Of a stretch of DNA of 64,000 nucleotides, positions 16,121 to 25,925 are shown piece after piece (within the stretch, counting starts at the first letter, position 1; every line of letters starts with the position of its first letter). The translations under genes and the position numbers were made by a program. Source of the DNA: Lachnospiraceae bacterium OM04-12BH (lineage in GTDB: Bacteria > Bacillota > Clostridia > Lachnospirales > Lachnospiraceae); NCBI GenBank assembly GCA_003490145.1, contig QULQ01000014.1, forward strand, positions 1 through 64,000. The letters run 5' to 3'. A model generated the notes under the pieces. It was given only the letters and a program-made list of their open reading frames with translations. It was not told the origin of the DNA and made no database searches.

Positions 16121-17428
16121 ATGAAAAAGAAAGTCGTAAGTTTACTTACAGCTATGGCTTTGACAGTTGTTGCACTGACTGGATGTGGTTCTACCGCAGC
16201 AGATACAACTGACACCGCAGCAGAAGCAGCAGAAGGCACAGAGGAGACGGCTGACGCTGAAGCAGCAGACACAGAGACAGCTGATGCAGACACAGAGGCA
16301 GCTGAGGGCGCAGATATGTCCAGCGTAAAGGCAGGTTTTATTTTCCTGCATGATGAAAACTCTACCTATGATCTTAACTTCTTAAATGCAGCAAAGGCAG
16401 CTTGTGAAAAGCTTGGCGTTGAATGTGTAACAAAGACAAACATCCCGGAAGGACAGGAGTGCTACGAAGCAGCATGTGAACTGGCAGATGCCGGCTGCAA
16501 TTTCATTTTTGCAGACAGCTTTGGACATGAGGATTATATCATTGAAGCAGCTAAGGAATATCCTGATATCCAGTTCAGCCATGCAACAGGAACCAAGGCA
16601 CATACAGAGAATCTTTCCAATTATCATAATGCATTTGCATCCATTTATGATGGACGTTATCTTGCAGGTATTGCTGCAGGTATGAAGCTGAATGAGATGA
16701 TCGATAATGGTGATATCACAGCAGACCAGGCTAAGATCGGTTATGTTGGGGCATATACTTATGCAGAAGTTATCTCCGGTTATACATCTTTCTTCCTTGG
16801 CGCACGTTCTGTATGCCCTACAGCAACCATGGAAGTAACCTTTACAGGTTCCTGGTATGATGAGACAGCAGAGAAGGAAGGCGCTAACAAGCTGATCGAG
16901 GACGGATGCGTACTGATCAGCCAGCATGCAGACTCCATGGGAGCTCCTACTGCATGTGAAACAGCTGGTGTACCTGATGTTTCCTACAATGGAAGCACAG
17001 CAAGTGCATGTCCTAACACATTCCTTGTATCCTCCAGAGTAAACTGGGAGCCTTACTTCGAATATGCTATGACCTGTGTTGCCAATGGAACTGCTATTGA
17101 CACTGACTGGTGTGGAAATCTTGAGACCGGTTCCGTAGAGCTGTCTGAGCTTGGAAGCTGTGCAGCAGAAGGCACTCAGGAAGCTATTGATGCAGCTAAG
17201 GCAGATATCATTGCAGGTAATTTACACGTATTTGATATCTCTACATTTACTGTAGAGGGCAAGACACTGGACAGCTATGAAGCAGATGTTGATACAGATG
17301 CTGATTATACACCTGATCATGAAGTAGTAGTTGATGGATATTTCCATGAATCTGGAGAAGGCTTCCGTTCAGCACCTTACTTCAATGTTCAGATCGATGG
17401 AATCACCCTTCTGGATACAGCATTCTAA
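16121..17428 (+). CDS. BMP-family nucleoside-binding lipoprotein
   Basis: A 435-residue substrate-binding lipoprotein. The signal peptide ends in the lipobox LTGC with acylated Cys22; an Ala/Thr/Glu-rich flexible linker spans residues about 24-65; the binding domain has the BMP/PnrA motifs FIFADSFGHEDYIIEAAKEY and YLAGIAAGMKLNE. BMP proteins with this two-NBD ATPase and two permeases bind purine nucleosides. It lies behind xpt and is followed by a terminator and then the ABC genes, giving higher expression of the binding protein than of the membrane parts. Confidence 0.9.
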   Translation: MKKKVVSLLTAMALTVVALTGCGSTAADTTDTAAEAAEGTEETADAEAADTETADADTEAAEGADMSSVKAGFIFLHDENSTYDLNFLNAAKAACEKLGVECVTKTNIPEGQECYEAACELADAGCNFIFADSFGHEDYIIEAAKEYPDIQFSHATGTKAHTENLSNYHNAFASIYDGRYLAGIAAGMKLNEMIDNGDITADQAKIGYVGAYTYAEVISGYTSFFLGARSVCPTATMEVTFTGSWYDETAEKEGANKLIEDGCVLISQHADSMGAPTACETAGVPDVSYNGSTASACPNTFLVSSRVNWEPYFEYAMTCVANGTAIDTDWCGNLETGSVELSELGSCAAEGTQEAIDAAKADIIAGNLHVFDISTFTVEGKTLDSYEADVDTDADYTPDHEVVVDGYFHESGEGFRSAPYFNVQIDGITLLDTAF

Positions 17429-17462
17429 CAGGGCCATTTGATTGACTTTTGAATGATTCAGA

Positions 17463-17535
17463 GGGCGGCGCAGCGAATTTCGCCGTGCCGCCCTTTTTCT
17501 ATTGTCATACAGTGTGTGATAATAGAAAAAGGGCG
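17463..17535 (+). terminator. Intra-operon terminator and second hairpin
   Basis: GGGCGGCG (17463-17470) pairs with the GCCGCCC-type arm at 17486-17493, followed by TTTTTCT. Overlapping it, CTTTTTCTATT (17493-17503) pairs with AATAGAAAAAG (17521-17531). Partial termination here would limit the ABC genes relative to the binding protein. Confidence 0.65.
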
Positions 17536-17570
17536 GAAAATGACGCAAAAGACTCGAAAGGGGATAGAAG

Positions 17571-19103
17571 ATGGAAACCAAAACAGCCGCAGTGTCAATG
17601 AAAAATATTACCAAGACATTTGGCCCGGTAATAGCCAATGATAAGGTGAACCTGGATATTTACAAGGGAGAGATCTTATCATTACTTGGAGAGAATGGAA
17701 GTGGAAAGACAACTCTGATGAATATGCTTTCTGGAATTTACTTTCCGGATGAGGGACAGATATTTATCAATGGAAGGGAAGTAGTGATCAAATCCCCGAA
17801 GGATGCGCTGAAGCTTGGAATTGGTATGGTACATCAGCATTTTAAGCTGATCGATGTGCTGTCGGCGACAGAAAATATCATTCTCGGACTGCCCGGCAAG
17901 CTGAATATCAAGGAAGCTTCCAAAAAAATTGAAGATATCTGTAATAAATATGGATTTGAGGTAGATCCGGGTCAGAAGATCTATGATATGTCTGTTTCCC
18001 AGAAGCAGACAGTAGAGATTGTCAAGGTACTTTATCGTGGGGCAGATATCCTGATCCTGGATGAGCCGACTGCGGTTCTGACTCCACAGGAAACAGAGAA
18101 GCTGTTCCATGTTCTTCGTAAGATGAGGGATGACGGTAAGGCGATCGTTATTATCACCCATAAAATGCATGAGGTGGAATCCCTTTCTGACAGAGTGGCA
18201 GTATTGCGGAATGGACAGTATATAGGTAGTATGATGACCAAAGATACCAATGTGACAGAAATGACCAATATGATGGTTGGACATGCAGTTACTCTGAATA
18301 TTGAAAGACCGGATCCGGTGGATCCAAGGCCGCGTATAGAAGTGGAAGGTCTTACCATACGGAATGAGGATGGGATACTGAAGCTGAAGGATGTTTCCTT
18401 CACCGCAAACAGTGGAGAGATCCTTGGTATTGCAGGTATTTCCGGATGTGGACAGAAGGAACTGCTGGAAGCGATCGCAGGTCTTCAGGTAACAGAGTCT
18501 GGCAGGATCAGCTATGTGGAGGAAGATGGCACGAAGGAAGAGCTGATCGGTATGGATCCGAGGAAGATCGCAGAAAAGGGAGTATCTCTTTCCTTTGTAC
18601 CGGAAGACCGCCTTGGCATGGGACTTGTTGGAAATATGGATCTGACAGATAATATGATGCTCCGTTCCTTCAGAAGGGGACACAGCCCGTTTACCAACAG
18701 GAAATCACCGAGGAAGCTGGCAGAGGATGTAGTAGAAAGTCTGGAGGTAGTAACACCAGGTATTACAACTCCGGTCAGAAGGCTTTCAGGCGGAAATGTA
18801 CAGAAGGTACTGGTTGGACGTGAAATTGCATCAGCACCGACGGTACTCCTTACTGCTTATGCTGTGAGAGGGCTTGATATTAACTCTTCCTATACAATCT
18901 ATGATCTGATCAATGAGCAGAAAAAGAAAGGTGTAGCCGTTATTTTTGTTGGAGAGGATCTGGATGTACTCCTTGAGCTTTCAGATAAGATCCTTGTGCT
19001 TTGCGGCGGTGAAGTGAGTGGTATTGTAGATGCCAGAAATACAGATAAAAATGAGGTTGGTATGCTGATGACCAGAGTAGGAGGCAGGAAAGATCATGAA
19101 TGA
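17571..19103 (+). CDS. Nucleoside ABC transporter, double ATPase
   Basis: A 510-residue protein with two ABC domains, as in RbsA/NupA. Domain 1 has Walker A GENGSGKTT (residues 40-48), the signature MSVSQKQ and Walker B ILILDEPTAVL. Domain 2 has GISGCGQKE in place of a true Walker A, signature LSGGNVQK, and VLLTAYAVRGLD, where the usual Glu and Pro-Thr are lost, so only the first site is expected to hydrolyse ATP. It energises nucleoside import with the two permeases that follow; its end overlaps the first permease by 8 bp. Confidence 0.92.
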   Translation: METKTAAVSMKNITKTFGPVIANDKVNLDIYKGEILSLLGENGSGKTTLMNMLSGIYFPDEGQIFINGREVVIKSPKDALKLGIGMVHQHFKLIDVLSATENIILGLPGKLNIKEASKKIEDICNKYGFEVDPGQKIYDMSVSQKQTVEIVKVLYRGADILILDEPTAVLTPQETEKLFHVLRKMRDDGKAIVIITHKMHEVESLSDRVAVLRNGQYIGSMMTKDTNVTEMTNMMVGHAVTLNIERPDPVDPRPRIEVEGLTIRNEDGILKLKDVSFTANSGEILGIAGISGCGQKELLEAIAGLQVTESGRISYVEEDGTKEELIGMDPRKIAEKGVSLSFVPEDRLGMGLVGNMDLTDNMMLRSFRRGHSPFTNRKSPRKLAEDVVESLEVVTPGITTPVRRLSGGNVQKVLVGREIASAPTVLLTAYAVRGLDINSSYTIYDLINEQKKKGVAVIFVGEDLDVLLELSDKILVLCGGEVSGIVDARNTDKNEVGMLMTRVGGRKDHE

Positions 19104-20199
19104 AAAAAAGAAAGAACCGCTTTTTCATATAGTGAAAAGAAGTGCGCTTCCCTGGTACCAGGCACTTCTGATCCGTATCGCAGCTATTATACTGGCATTG
19201 ATCCTGTGCGCTGTTATTACAACGATAACGACAGGGATTAATCCGATCCAGGTGTATGAATCTATTTTTGCAGGGGCATTTGGCAGTGTAAGAAAGACTT
19301 GGGTCACTCTGCAGAATATTTCCATTCTTCTTCTGATTTCGCTGGCACTGACACCGGCATTTAAAATGAAGTTCTGGAACATAGGAGGAGAAGGCCAGGT
19401 GCTTGTCGGTGGTCTTGCAGCTGCAGCGTGCATGATCTGTCTGGATGATAAAATGCCGGGTGGACTTGTGATTTTATGTATGGTGCTCGCCAGTATCGCG
19501 GCTGGTGCTGTGTGGGGATTGATCCCGGCCTTCTTTAAGGCTAAGTGGAATACCAATGAAACACTTTCCACGCTGATGATGAACTATATTGCCACACAGC
19601 TGGTAGCCTTCTTTACGATCGTATGGGAGGTGCCAAAGGGCTCCGGAAAGATCGGTATTATCAATCAGGATACCAATCTCGGATGGCTGCCACAGGCATT
19701 TGGATCCAAATATCTGCTGAGCATTATTGTAGCAGCTCTTGTTACTTTATTTATGTATGTTTATCTGAACTTCAGTAAACAGGGATATGAGATCTCTGTT
19801 GTAGGTGAGAGTGAAAATACAGCCAAATATGTAGGAATCAAGGTAGAAAAGGTTATTATCCGTACCATGCTGTTATCCGGTGCGGTCTGCGGACTGGTAG
19901 GACTTTTATTAGTTGGCGGGATCAATCATACTGTGACAACTACGATCGCAGGCGGACAGGGCTTTACAGGTGTCCTGGTATCCTGGATGTCCAAATTTAA
20001 TCCGCTTACTATGGTATTTTCCAGCTTTCTGATTATTTTTATGGACAGAGGTGCCAGTGAGATTTCTACAAATTTCGGACTGAATCATTCCTATGCGGAT
20101 ATTCTGACTGGTATCATTCTGTTCTTTATTATCGGATGTGAATTCTTTATCACTTACAGACTGCAGTTCCGTAAGAAAGCAGAAAAGGAGGAACAGTAA
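19096..20199 (+). CDS. Nucleoside ABC transporter permease 1
   Basis: A 367-residue membrane protein of the BPD_transp_2 family with about nine hydrophobic segments. The block MKFWNIGGEGQVLVGGLAAA is the diagnostic N-I-G-x-E-G-Q motif of nucleoside permeases, and YEISVVGESENTAKYVGIKV is the ATPase-contact loop. It is larger than permease 2 and has a basic cytoplasmic N-terminus. It overlaps the ATPase gene by 8 bp and precedes permease 2 by 2 bp, so all three are translated as a unit. Confidence 0.92.
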   Translation: MNEKKKEPLFHIVKRSALPWYQALLIRIAAIILALILCAVITTITTGINPIQVYESIFAGAFGSVRKTWVTLQNISILLLISLALTPAFKMKFWNIGGEGQVLVGGLAAAACMICLDDKMPGGLVILCMVLASIAAGAVWGLIPAFFKAKWNTNETLSTLMMNYIATQLVAFFTIVWEVPKGSGKIGIINQDTNLGWLPQAFGSKYLLSIIVAALVTLFMYVYLNFSKQGYEISVVGESENTAKYVGIKVEKVIIRTMLLSGAVCGLVGLLLVGGINHTVTTTIAGGQGFTGVLVSWMSKFNPLTMVFSSFLIIFMDRGASEISTNFGLNHSYADILTGIILFFIIGCEFFITYRLQFRKKAEKEEQ

Positions 20200-20201
20200 T
20201 C

Positions 20202-21203
20202 ATGTGGAATTTTTTACTTGCCTTTATACCAAGAGCAATCGTCCAGGGAATCCCACTTCTCTATGGAAGTACTGGAGAGATCATCACAGAAAAGTCAGGT
20301 AACCTGAATCTGGGTATTCCAGGAGTTATGTATGTGGGTGCGATCAGTGGTGTTATTGGATCCTTCTTTTATGAAAGATCTGCAGGAAGTGCGGCAGCCA
20401 TGAATCCGGTGCTGGCAATCCTGATTCCCATGCTTTGTTGTCTGATCGGATCCATGCTGATGGGTCTGTTATATTGCTTCCTGACAGTAACTCTGCGGGC
20501 AAACCAGAACGTGACAGGTCTTGCCATGACAACCTTTGGTGTCGGTTTTGGAAACTTCTTCGGGGGTTCCCTGATCAAGCTGGTTGCCAGTGATGTTCCG
20601 TCTATTGCCCTTTCAGCGACCAGCAGTTATTTCAGCAAGTCCCTTCCGTTTGCAGGAAAGCTTGGCTGGTTTGGAAAGCTGTTTTTATCCTATGGATTTC
20701 TGGCATATCTTGCAGTTATCATTGCAGTAGCGGCGTCCTATTTCCTGAATCATACCCGTGCAGGACTGCACCTGCGGGCAGTGGGAGAGGGACCAAATAC
20801 AGCAGATGCGGCAGGAATCAGTGTAACAAGGTATAAATATCTGGCAACCATAGCGGGCTGTATGATCGCAGGTCTTGGTGGTCTGTATTATGTCATGGAT
20901 TATGCCTGCGGCGTTTGGTCAAACGATGCCTTTGGTGACAGAGGATGGCTTGCTATCGCTCTTGTTATATTCACCATATGGCGTCCTAACGTCAGCATAT
21001 TTGCTTCCTTCCTGTTCGGTGGTCTTTATATCCTGTATCTGTATATACCGACAGGAATGGATCATATGGAGTATCAGGAACTATATAAAATGATCCCTTA
21101 TGTGGTAACCCTGGTGGTACTGGTAGTGACCAGTATCAGGAGTAAGCGTGAAAGTCAGCCGCCGGCAAGTCTTGGACTGGCGTACTTCAGAGAAGAAAGA
21201 TGA
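20202..21203 (+). CDS. Nucleoside ABC transporter permease 2
   Basis: A 333-residue BPD_transp_2 permease. Near the start, GSTGEIITEKSGNLNLGIPG is the typical G-E-x2-x-E-[KR]-[SA]-G-x2-N-x-G motif, and GLHLRAVGEGPNTADAAGIS is the coupling loop. About nine membrane segments. It pairs with permease 1 to form the channel for purine nucleosides. Only 27 bp separate it from an ftsH-type gene in the same direction, so the operon may continue. Confidence 0.92.
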   Translation: MWNFLLAFIPRAIVQGIPLLYGSTGEIITEKSGNLNLGIPGVMYVGAISGVIGSFFYERSAGSAAAMNPVLAILIPMLCCLIGSMLMGLLYCFLTVTLRANQNVTGLAMTTFGVGFGNFFGGSLIKLVASDVPSIALSATSSYFSKSLPFAGKLGWFGKLFLSYGFLAYLAVIIAVAASYFLNHTRAGLHLRAVGEGPNTADAAGISVTRYKYLATIAGCMIAGLGGLYYVMDYACGVWSNDAFGDRGWLAIALVIFTIWRPNVSIFASFLFGGLYILYLYIPTGMDHMEYQELYKMIPYVVTLVVLVVTSIRSKRESQPPASLGLAYFREER

Positions 21204-21230
21204 TCAAAGAAAGCAGGAAAGGAAAAAAGG

Positions 21231-23054
21231 ATGAATGAGATAAAAAAGCCTAAGAAACCATTGATTTTTTATTACACGCTTGTACTGGTGATCATAATTC
21301 TGATTAATTCCCTTCTGGTTCCCTGGATGGCAAAAATGCAGATCAAGGAAGTAGATTACGGCACTTTCATGACCATGACCGATAATAAAGAGATCGGAAA
21401 GGTAGAGATCCAGAGTAACCAGATCCTGTTTACCAATAAGGATGAATCTGTTATTTACAAAACCGGAGTGATCGAAGATCCGGGACTGGTGGAAAGACTG
21501 CACGATTCAGGAGCAGAATTTGCCAGTGAGATCGTAGAACAGACATCACCGTTACTTTCATTCCTGCTGACATGGATCCTGCCGCTTGTGATTTTCTTTG
21601 CCATAGGTGAATTCCTGAGCAGGAAGATGATGGACAAGGCAGGAGGCGGAGCCGGTTCCATGATGTTTGGCATGGGTAAGTCCAACGCGAAGGTCTATGT
21701 ACAGTCATCAGAAGGAATTAAATTTAATGACGTGGCAGGAGAGGATGAAGCCAAGGAGAATCTGACTGAGATCGTAGAATATCTTCATAATCCTGAGAAA
21801 TATAAGGAGATCGGAGCCTCCATGCCAAAGGGTATCCTGCTTGTAGGTCCTCCCGGAACCGGTAAGACCATGCTTGCCAAGGCAGTAGCAGGAGAAGCAA
21901 GCGTTCCATTTTTCTCTATTTCCGGTTCTGAGTTTGTTGAGATGTTTGTCGGTATGGGAGCAGCCAAGGTAAGGGATCTGTTTAATCAGGCCAAGGAAAA
22001 GGCACCCTGTATCGTGTTTATTGATGAGATTGATGCCATTGGCAAGAAGCGTGATGGAAGTATGGGCGGCAATGATGAAAGAGAGCAGACCCTGAACCAG
22101 CTTCTGACAGAGATGGATGGTTTTGAGGGGAATAACGGTGTCATCATCCTGGCAGCAACCAACAGACCGGAATCTCTTGATCCGGCGCTGACAAGACCGG
22201 GACGTTTTGACAGACGTGTACCCGTTGAGCTTCCTGATCTTAAGGGAAGAGAAGAGATCCTTAAGGTACATGCAAAAAAGATCCGCATTGCGGAGGACAT
22301 TGACTTTAACAAGGTGGCAAGGATGGCATCCGGAGCCTCTGGAGCAGAGCTTGCCAATATCGTAAATGAAGCGGCACTCCGTGCCATCAGGGATAACAGA
22401 AAGTATGCAACCCAGTCAGACCTTGAGGAAAGCATAGAGGTTGTTATCGCCGGTTACCAGAAGAAGAATGCGATCCTGACAGACAAGGAAAAATGGACAG
22501 TAGCCTACCATGAGATCGGACATGCCATGGTTGCAGCCCTGCAGACCCATTCCGCACCGGTACAGAAGATCACGATCATCCCAAGAACCTCCGGAGCCCT
22601 TGGCTATACCATGCAGGTAGAAGAGGGCAATCATTATCTGATGACAAAGGAAGAGCTGGAGAATAAGATCGCTACGTTGACTGGTGGACGTGCGGCAGAG
22701 GAAGTAGTTTATAACAGTATATCCACAGGCGCTTCCAATGATATTGAGCAGGCAACCAAGCTGGCAAGAGGCATGGTTACCCGTTATGGCATGACAGATG
22801 ACTTTGACATGGTTGCACTGGAGACAGTAACGAACCAGTATCTGGGCGGAGATGCTTCCCTTGCCTGCTCACCACAGACACAGGCTCTGATTGATGAAAA
22901 GGTGGTAAGCCTTGTGAAGACACAGCATGAAAAGGCAATTTCACTGCTGAAGAATAACAGGGAAAAACTGGATGAGCTTGCAAAATTCCTTTATGAAAAG
23001 GAAACAATCACAGGAGAGGAATTTATGGAGATCCTGAATAAGGAGCAGCAGTGA
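21231..23054 (+). CDS. ftsH: FtsH-type AAA+ zinc metalloprotease
   Basis: A 607-residue membrane-anchored protease. Two membrane helices (residues about 12-33 and 108-126) flank a small external domain; Walker A GPPGTGKT at 206-213, Walker B IVFIDEID at 261-268, second region of homology [20 protein letters not shown], and the zinc-binding HEIGH at 427-431 are intact. It degrades misassembled membrane proteins and some cytosolic regulators. It is short at the C-terminus compared with housekeeping FtsH and lies in a nucleoside transport operon, so it is probably a second paralogue; the main one would be elsewhere. Confidence 0.9.
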   Translation: MNEIKKPKKPLIFYYTLVLVIIILINSLLVPWMAKMQIKEVDYGTFMTMTDNKEIGKVEIQSNQILFTNKDESVIYKTGVIEDPGLVERLHDSGAEFASEIVEQTSPLLSFLLTWILPLVIFFAIGEFLSRKMMDKAGGGAGSMMFGMGKSNAKVYVQSSEGIKFNDVAGEDEAKENLTEIVEYLHNPEKYKEIGASMPKGILLVGPPGTGKTMLAKAVAGEASVPFFSISGSEFVEMFVGMGAAKVRDLFNQAKEKAPCIVFIDEIDAIGKKRDGSMGGNDEREQTLNQLLTEMDGFEGNNGVIILAATNRPESLDPALTRPGRFDRRVPVELPDLKGREEILKVHAKKIRIAEDIDFNKVARMASGASGAELANIVNEAALRAIRDNRKYATQSDLEESIEVVIAGYQKKNAILTDKEKWTVAYHEIGHAMVAALQTHSAPVQKITIIPRTSGALGYTMQVEEGNHYLMTKEELENKIATLTGGRAAEEVVYNSISTGASNDIEQATKLARGMVTRYGMTDDFDMVALETVTNQYLGGDASLACSPQTQALIDEKVVSLVKTQHEKAISLLKNNREKLDELAKFLYEKETITGEEFMEILNKEQQ

Positions 23055-23055
23055 T

Positions 23056-23907
23056 ATGCAGAGGGTACTGCGTTTTGAAGAGGCCTATAAGGCAGAAAGT
23101 ATCATAGACAATATGGCACTGCAGAAGGGCGTGCTGAAGGATTATCTGGAAAAGCGCAGAACAGCCGCCTTTGAATCCTATATAAATTTTAATCTGTGCA
23201 GCTTTGATTTTTATGATGTAGACAGTACTCTGGTAGATACCGCCAGAGTACTTCTGTATCTTGACAGGGAGGATCTGATCATTTTCTGTGAGGATGAAAG
23301 AACCTGTCAGAGCATGAAAAAACTTCTGCCAGAGCAGGAATCAGACAAGGAAATGGCGCTTCGTGGATTTTTTACAGCACTTCTGGAAAACGATATGGAT
23401 TTTATCGACAGCTGGGAAAATTCCATTACTGAGGCTGAGGATCAGGCTCTTGCAGGGGATACGAAGGATTATCTTGGAAAGATCATAGAGTACAGGAAGG
23501 AGCTCCTCCGGCTGAAGCGGTATTATACGCAGCTGCAGGTGATCTTTGACGGACTTCTGGATAATGAAAATGGACTTCTTTCAGGAGAAGCACTGAGGCA
23601 TCTGGGCATCATAGACAGTCGTATTGACCGCTGCTACAGAGGCGTTCTGAACCTCAGGGATTATGTGACACAGATGAGAGAAGCCTATCAGTCTCAGATC
23701 GATATTGAACAGAATTCCCTGATGAAATTTTTTACCCTGATCACGGCAATCTTCCTGCCGCTTACCCTGATGGTGGGATGGTATGGCATGAATTTCAAAA
23801 ATATGCCGGAGCTTGCCAGCAGATATGGATATCCGGTATTTATCGTGGTCAGTATATTGGTCAGTATCTTCCTGATCCGGTATTTTAAAAAGAAGAAATG
23901 GCTGTAA
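23056..23907 (+). CDS. CorA-family Mg2+/divalent cation channel
   Basis: A 283-residue CorA-like protein. The cytoplasmic part is acidic and helical; the long helix ends with SLMKFFTLITAIFLPLTLMV followed by GWYGMNF, the diagnostic GMN motif at the mouth of the pore, and a second membrane helix ends in KKKKW. The start codon is one base from the ftsH stop, so the two are translated together; this coupling suggests a functional link between the protease and this channel, which is inference. The gene ends in a hairpin terminator. Confidence 0.88.
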   Translation: MQRVLRFEEAYKAESIIDNMALQKGVLKDYLEKRRTAAFESYINFNLCSFDFYDVDSTLVDTARVLLYLDREDLIIFCEDERTCQSMKKLLPEQESDKEMALRGFFTALLENDMDFIDSWENSITEAEDQALAGDTKDYLGKIIEYRKELLRLKRYYTQLQVIFDGLLDNENGLLSGEALRHLGIIDSRIDRCYRGVLNLRDYVTQMREAYQSQIDIEQNSLMKFFTLITAIFLPLTLMVGWYGMNFKNMPELASRYGYPVFIVVSILVSIFLIRYFKKKKWL

Positions 23908-23936
23908 GGCGATATCGCTTTACAGCCATATTATTT
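23898..23936 (+). terminator. Hairpin terminator after corA
   Basis: ATGGCTGTAA (23898-23907, including the stop) pairs with TTACAGCCAT (23920-23929) around an inner palindrome GCGATATCGC, followed by ATTATTT. Confidence 0.6.
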
Positions 23937-23962
23937 CGTATTCGCTTTAGTCTGAGTCATTC

Positions 23963-24952
23963 CTACTTCACATCATTTTTGCTTTCCTTACCAGCAGCAT
24001 AGGTAAGTGCGTTCTCCAAAGTGGTTTCAGCAATTGCTTCCATAGCCTCTCTTGTAAAAAAGCCCTGATGGGAGGTGATCATAACGTTCGGGAAAGAGAG
24101 CAGCCTGGCTGTGGTAGAATGCTCCAGGATCTCATCTGAGCGGTCTTCAAAGACATTTTTGGTTTCTTCCTCATATACATCCAGCCCAACACCGGCAAAC
24201 TTATGCATACGGATGCCTTCGATCAGATCATCCGTTTTGACGAGGGCACCTCTTGAGGTGTTGACAAGGATCACACCATCCATCATTTTTTTGATCGTTT
24301 CGATATTGATAAGATGATAGGTGTCATCCGTCAGAGGGCAGTGAAGGGAGATCAGATTGCTCCCAGAGAGCACCTCATCCAGTGAAACATATGTTACAAA
24401 ATCCTTTAAGTCCGGATTCTGATACATGTCATAGGCAAGAACCTTCATGCCAAAACCATTGCAGATCCGGCACATGGCAGCACCAATTTTTCCGGTACCA
24501 ATGATGCCGGCGGTTTTTCCATGGAAGTTAAAGCCCATCAGACCGGCAAGACTGAAATCATTTTCCCGTACCTTGTTATAGGCTTTGTAGAGTCTTCTGT
24601 TGCAGGCAAGAGCCAGTGCCATGGCATGCTCGGCAACAGCTTCCGGAGAATAGCTGGGTACACGCATGATGCGGATGCCAAGCTCTGCAGCTTTCGTAGA
24701 ATCCACATTATTAAATCCGGCGCAGCGCATCAGAACAAGTGAAACACCCTTGCTGTGCAGGATCTCAAGAGTCTGTTCACCTACGTTTGAGCTGACAAAA
24801 GCGCATACGGCATCGAAGCCCTCTGCAAGGGAAGCAGTACGTGGATCAAGGTCATATTTGATATATTCAATTTCAATTTCCGGGAACCTGGAAAGAGCAG
24901 CATCAAAGGACTCTTTATCATAACTCTTGGTATCATAAAATAAAATTTTCAT
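23963..24952 (-). CDS. ldhA: D-lactate dehydrogenase (2-hydroxyacid family)
   Basis: A 329-residue NAD-dependent D-2-hydroxyacid dehydrogenase reducing pyruvate to D-lactate. The Rossmann loop GTGKIG is at 152-157; catalytic Arg234 (NTSRGALV), Glu near 262 (GLDVYEEE) and His295 (SHQGFF) align with D-lactate dehydrogenases, and the N-terminal MKILFYDTKSYD and C-terminal ITSHQGFFTREA are characteristic. The ATG at 24952 follows AGGAGG on the minus strand. A near-perfect Rex box overlaps its promoter, which supports a fermentative, NADH-controlled role. Confidence 0.9.
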   Translation of the reverse strand: MKILFYDTKSYDKESFDAALSRFPEIEIEYIKYDLDPRTASLAEGFDAVCAFVSSNVGEQTLEILHSKGVSLVLMRCAGFNNVDSTKAAELGIRIMRVPSYSPEAVAEHAMALALACNRRLYKAYNKVRENDFSLAGLMGFNFHGKTAGIIGTGKIGAAMCRICNGFGMKVLAYDMYQNPDLKDFVTYVSLDEVLSGSNLISLHCPLTDDTYHLINIETIKKMMDGVILVNTSRGALVKTDDLIEGIRMHKFAGVGLDVYEEETKNVFEDRSDEILEHSTTARLLSFPNVMITSHQGFFTREAMEAIAETTLENALTYAAGKESKNDVK

Positions 24953-25027
24953 GGTAAAACCTCCTTCTATCATTGTAACCATTTTGAAACGGGTTCATGC
25001 GCCTGTTATCTTGTTTTCATGATCATT

Positions 25028-25055
25028 ATTATAGCATGTGTTAAAAAATTAACAA
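25028..25055 (-). promoter_or_regulatory. ldhA promoter with Rex operator
   Basis: On the minus strand TTGTTA (25055-25050), 16-bp spacer and TATAAT (25033-25028). The -35 and spacer contain TTGTTAATTTTTTAACAC (25055-25038), matching the Rex consensus TTGTTAA-N4-TTAACAA at all but one conserved position. Rex represses when NADH is low. Confidence 0.8.
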
Positions 25056-25146
25056 TACATTTTAGGAAAATTTTAGAATTGCGGTTACAGAAAGAATCAG
25101 ATACAATACAGAGGAAACTATAAATATAGGATCGGGTGAACGAATC

Positions 25147-25905
25147 GTGAACAGGCAGGAAGCAGAACAGTATTTATATTATGCCATGAATATCGGGGAA
25201 CTTCTTCTGGAAAACGGAGCAGAAGTGGGACGGGTGGAGGATACCGTAAGGAGGATCTGCCTGGCAGGTGGAGCAGAGCGGGCAGATGTATTTTCTATTA
25301 CCTCCAGCATGAGTGCCTCTATTTATGGGAAGGAGTTTGGGAGCTGTACCCAGACGAGAAGAGTACTGAATACTGTCAGTGATTTTCACAAGCTGGAGGA
25401 GCTGAACTGTTTATCCAGAAAAATATGTGAAGAGGGATTGACCTTTGGTGAAATAGAACGAGAAATCGAGAGGATACAGAAGGAGCAGGGGTATTCATTC
25501 TGGTGGCTTGTGCTCGATTATGCATTGATATCCGGAAGCTTCTGTGTTTTCTTTGGAGGTAATGCAAGGGACATGGTGATCTCGGCACTGATCGGTGTGC
25601 TTCTTAAATTTCTGATGACCTTTATGCAGAAAACGGCAGCCAACCACCTTTTTAATGCGCTGATCTGTTCAGTAGCAGGAGGATTTCTTGCCAATCTTGC
25701 TGTATTTGCATCGGTGGCGGATCATGCTGACAGGATCAGTATTGGTAATATCATGCTGCTTATTCCGGGTATTGCCTTTACCAATTCTCTGAGGGACATG
25801 TTCTCTGGGGATACGATCACAGGACTGATCAGGTTTATGGAATCGATCCTGCTTGCTGTGATCATTGCATTCGGATTTAACATTGCGGGATTTTATTTCC
25901 GTTGA
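25147..25905 (+). CDS. Threonine/serine exporter, N-terminal-type subunit
   Basis: A 252-residue ThrE-N protein. The soluble N-terminal part has LLLENGAEVGRVEDTVRRIC, the family signature with a conserved Glu, followed by about five membrane helices ending FNIAGFYFR. In Corynebacterium ThrE is one protein; here, as in many Firmicutes, it is split in two. The start is a GTG at 25147 with a weak upstream GGGTGA. The second half follows 20 bp downstream, so they form a two-component exporter of threonine or serine. Confidence 0.85.
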   Translation: MNRQEAEQYLYYAMNIGELLLENGAEVGRVEDTVRRICLAGGAERADVFSITSSMSASIYGKEFGSCTQTRRVLNTVSDFHKLEELNCLSRKICEEGLTFGEIEREIERIQKEQGYSFWWLVLDYALISGSFCVFFGGNARDMVISALIGVLLKFLMTFMQKTAANHLFNALICSVAGGFLANLAVFASVADHADRISIGNIMLLIPGIAFTNSLRDMFSGDTITGLIRFMESILLAVIIAFGFNIAGFYFR

Positions 25906-25925
25906 GGATATAAGGAGAAAAGAAC

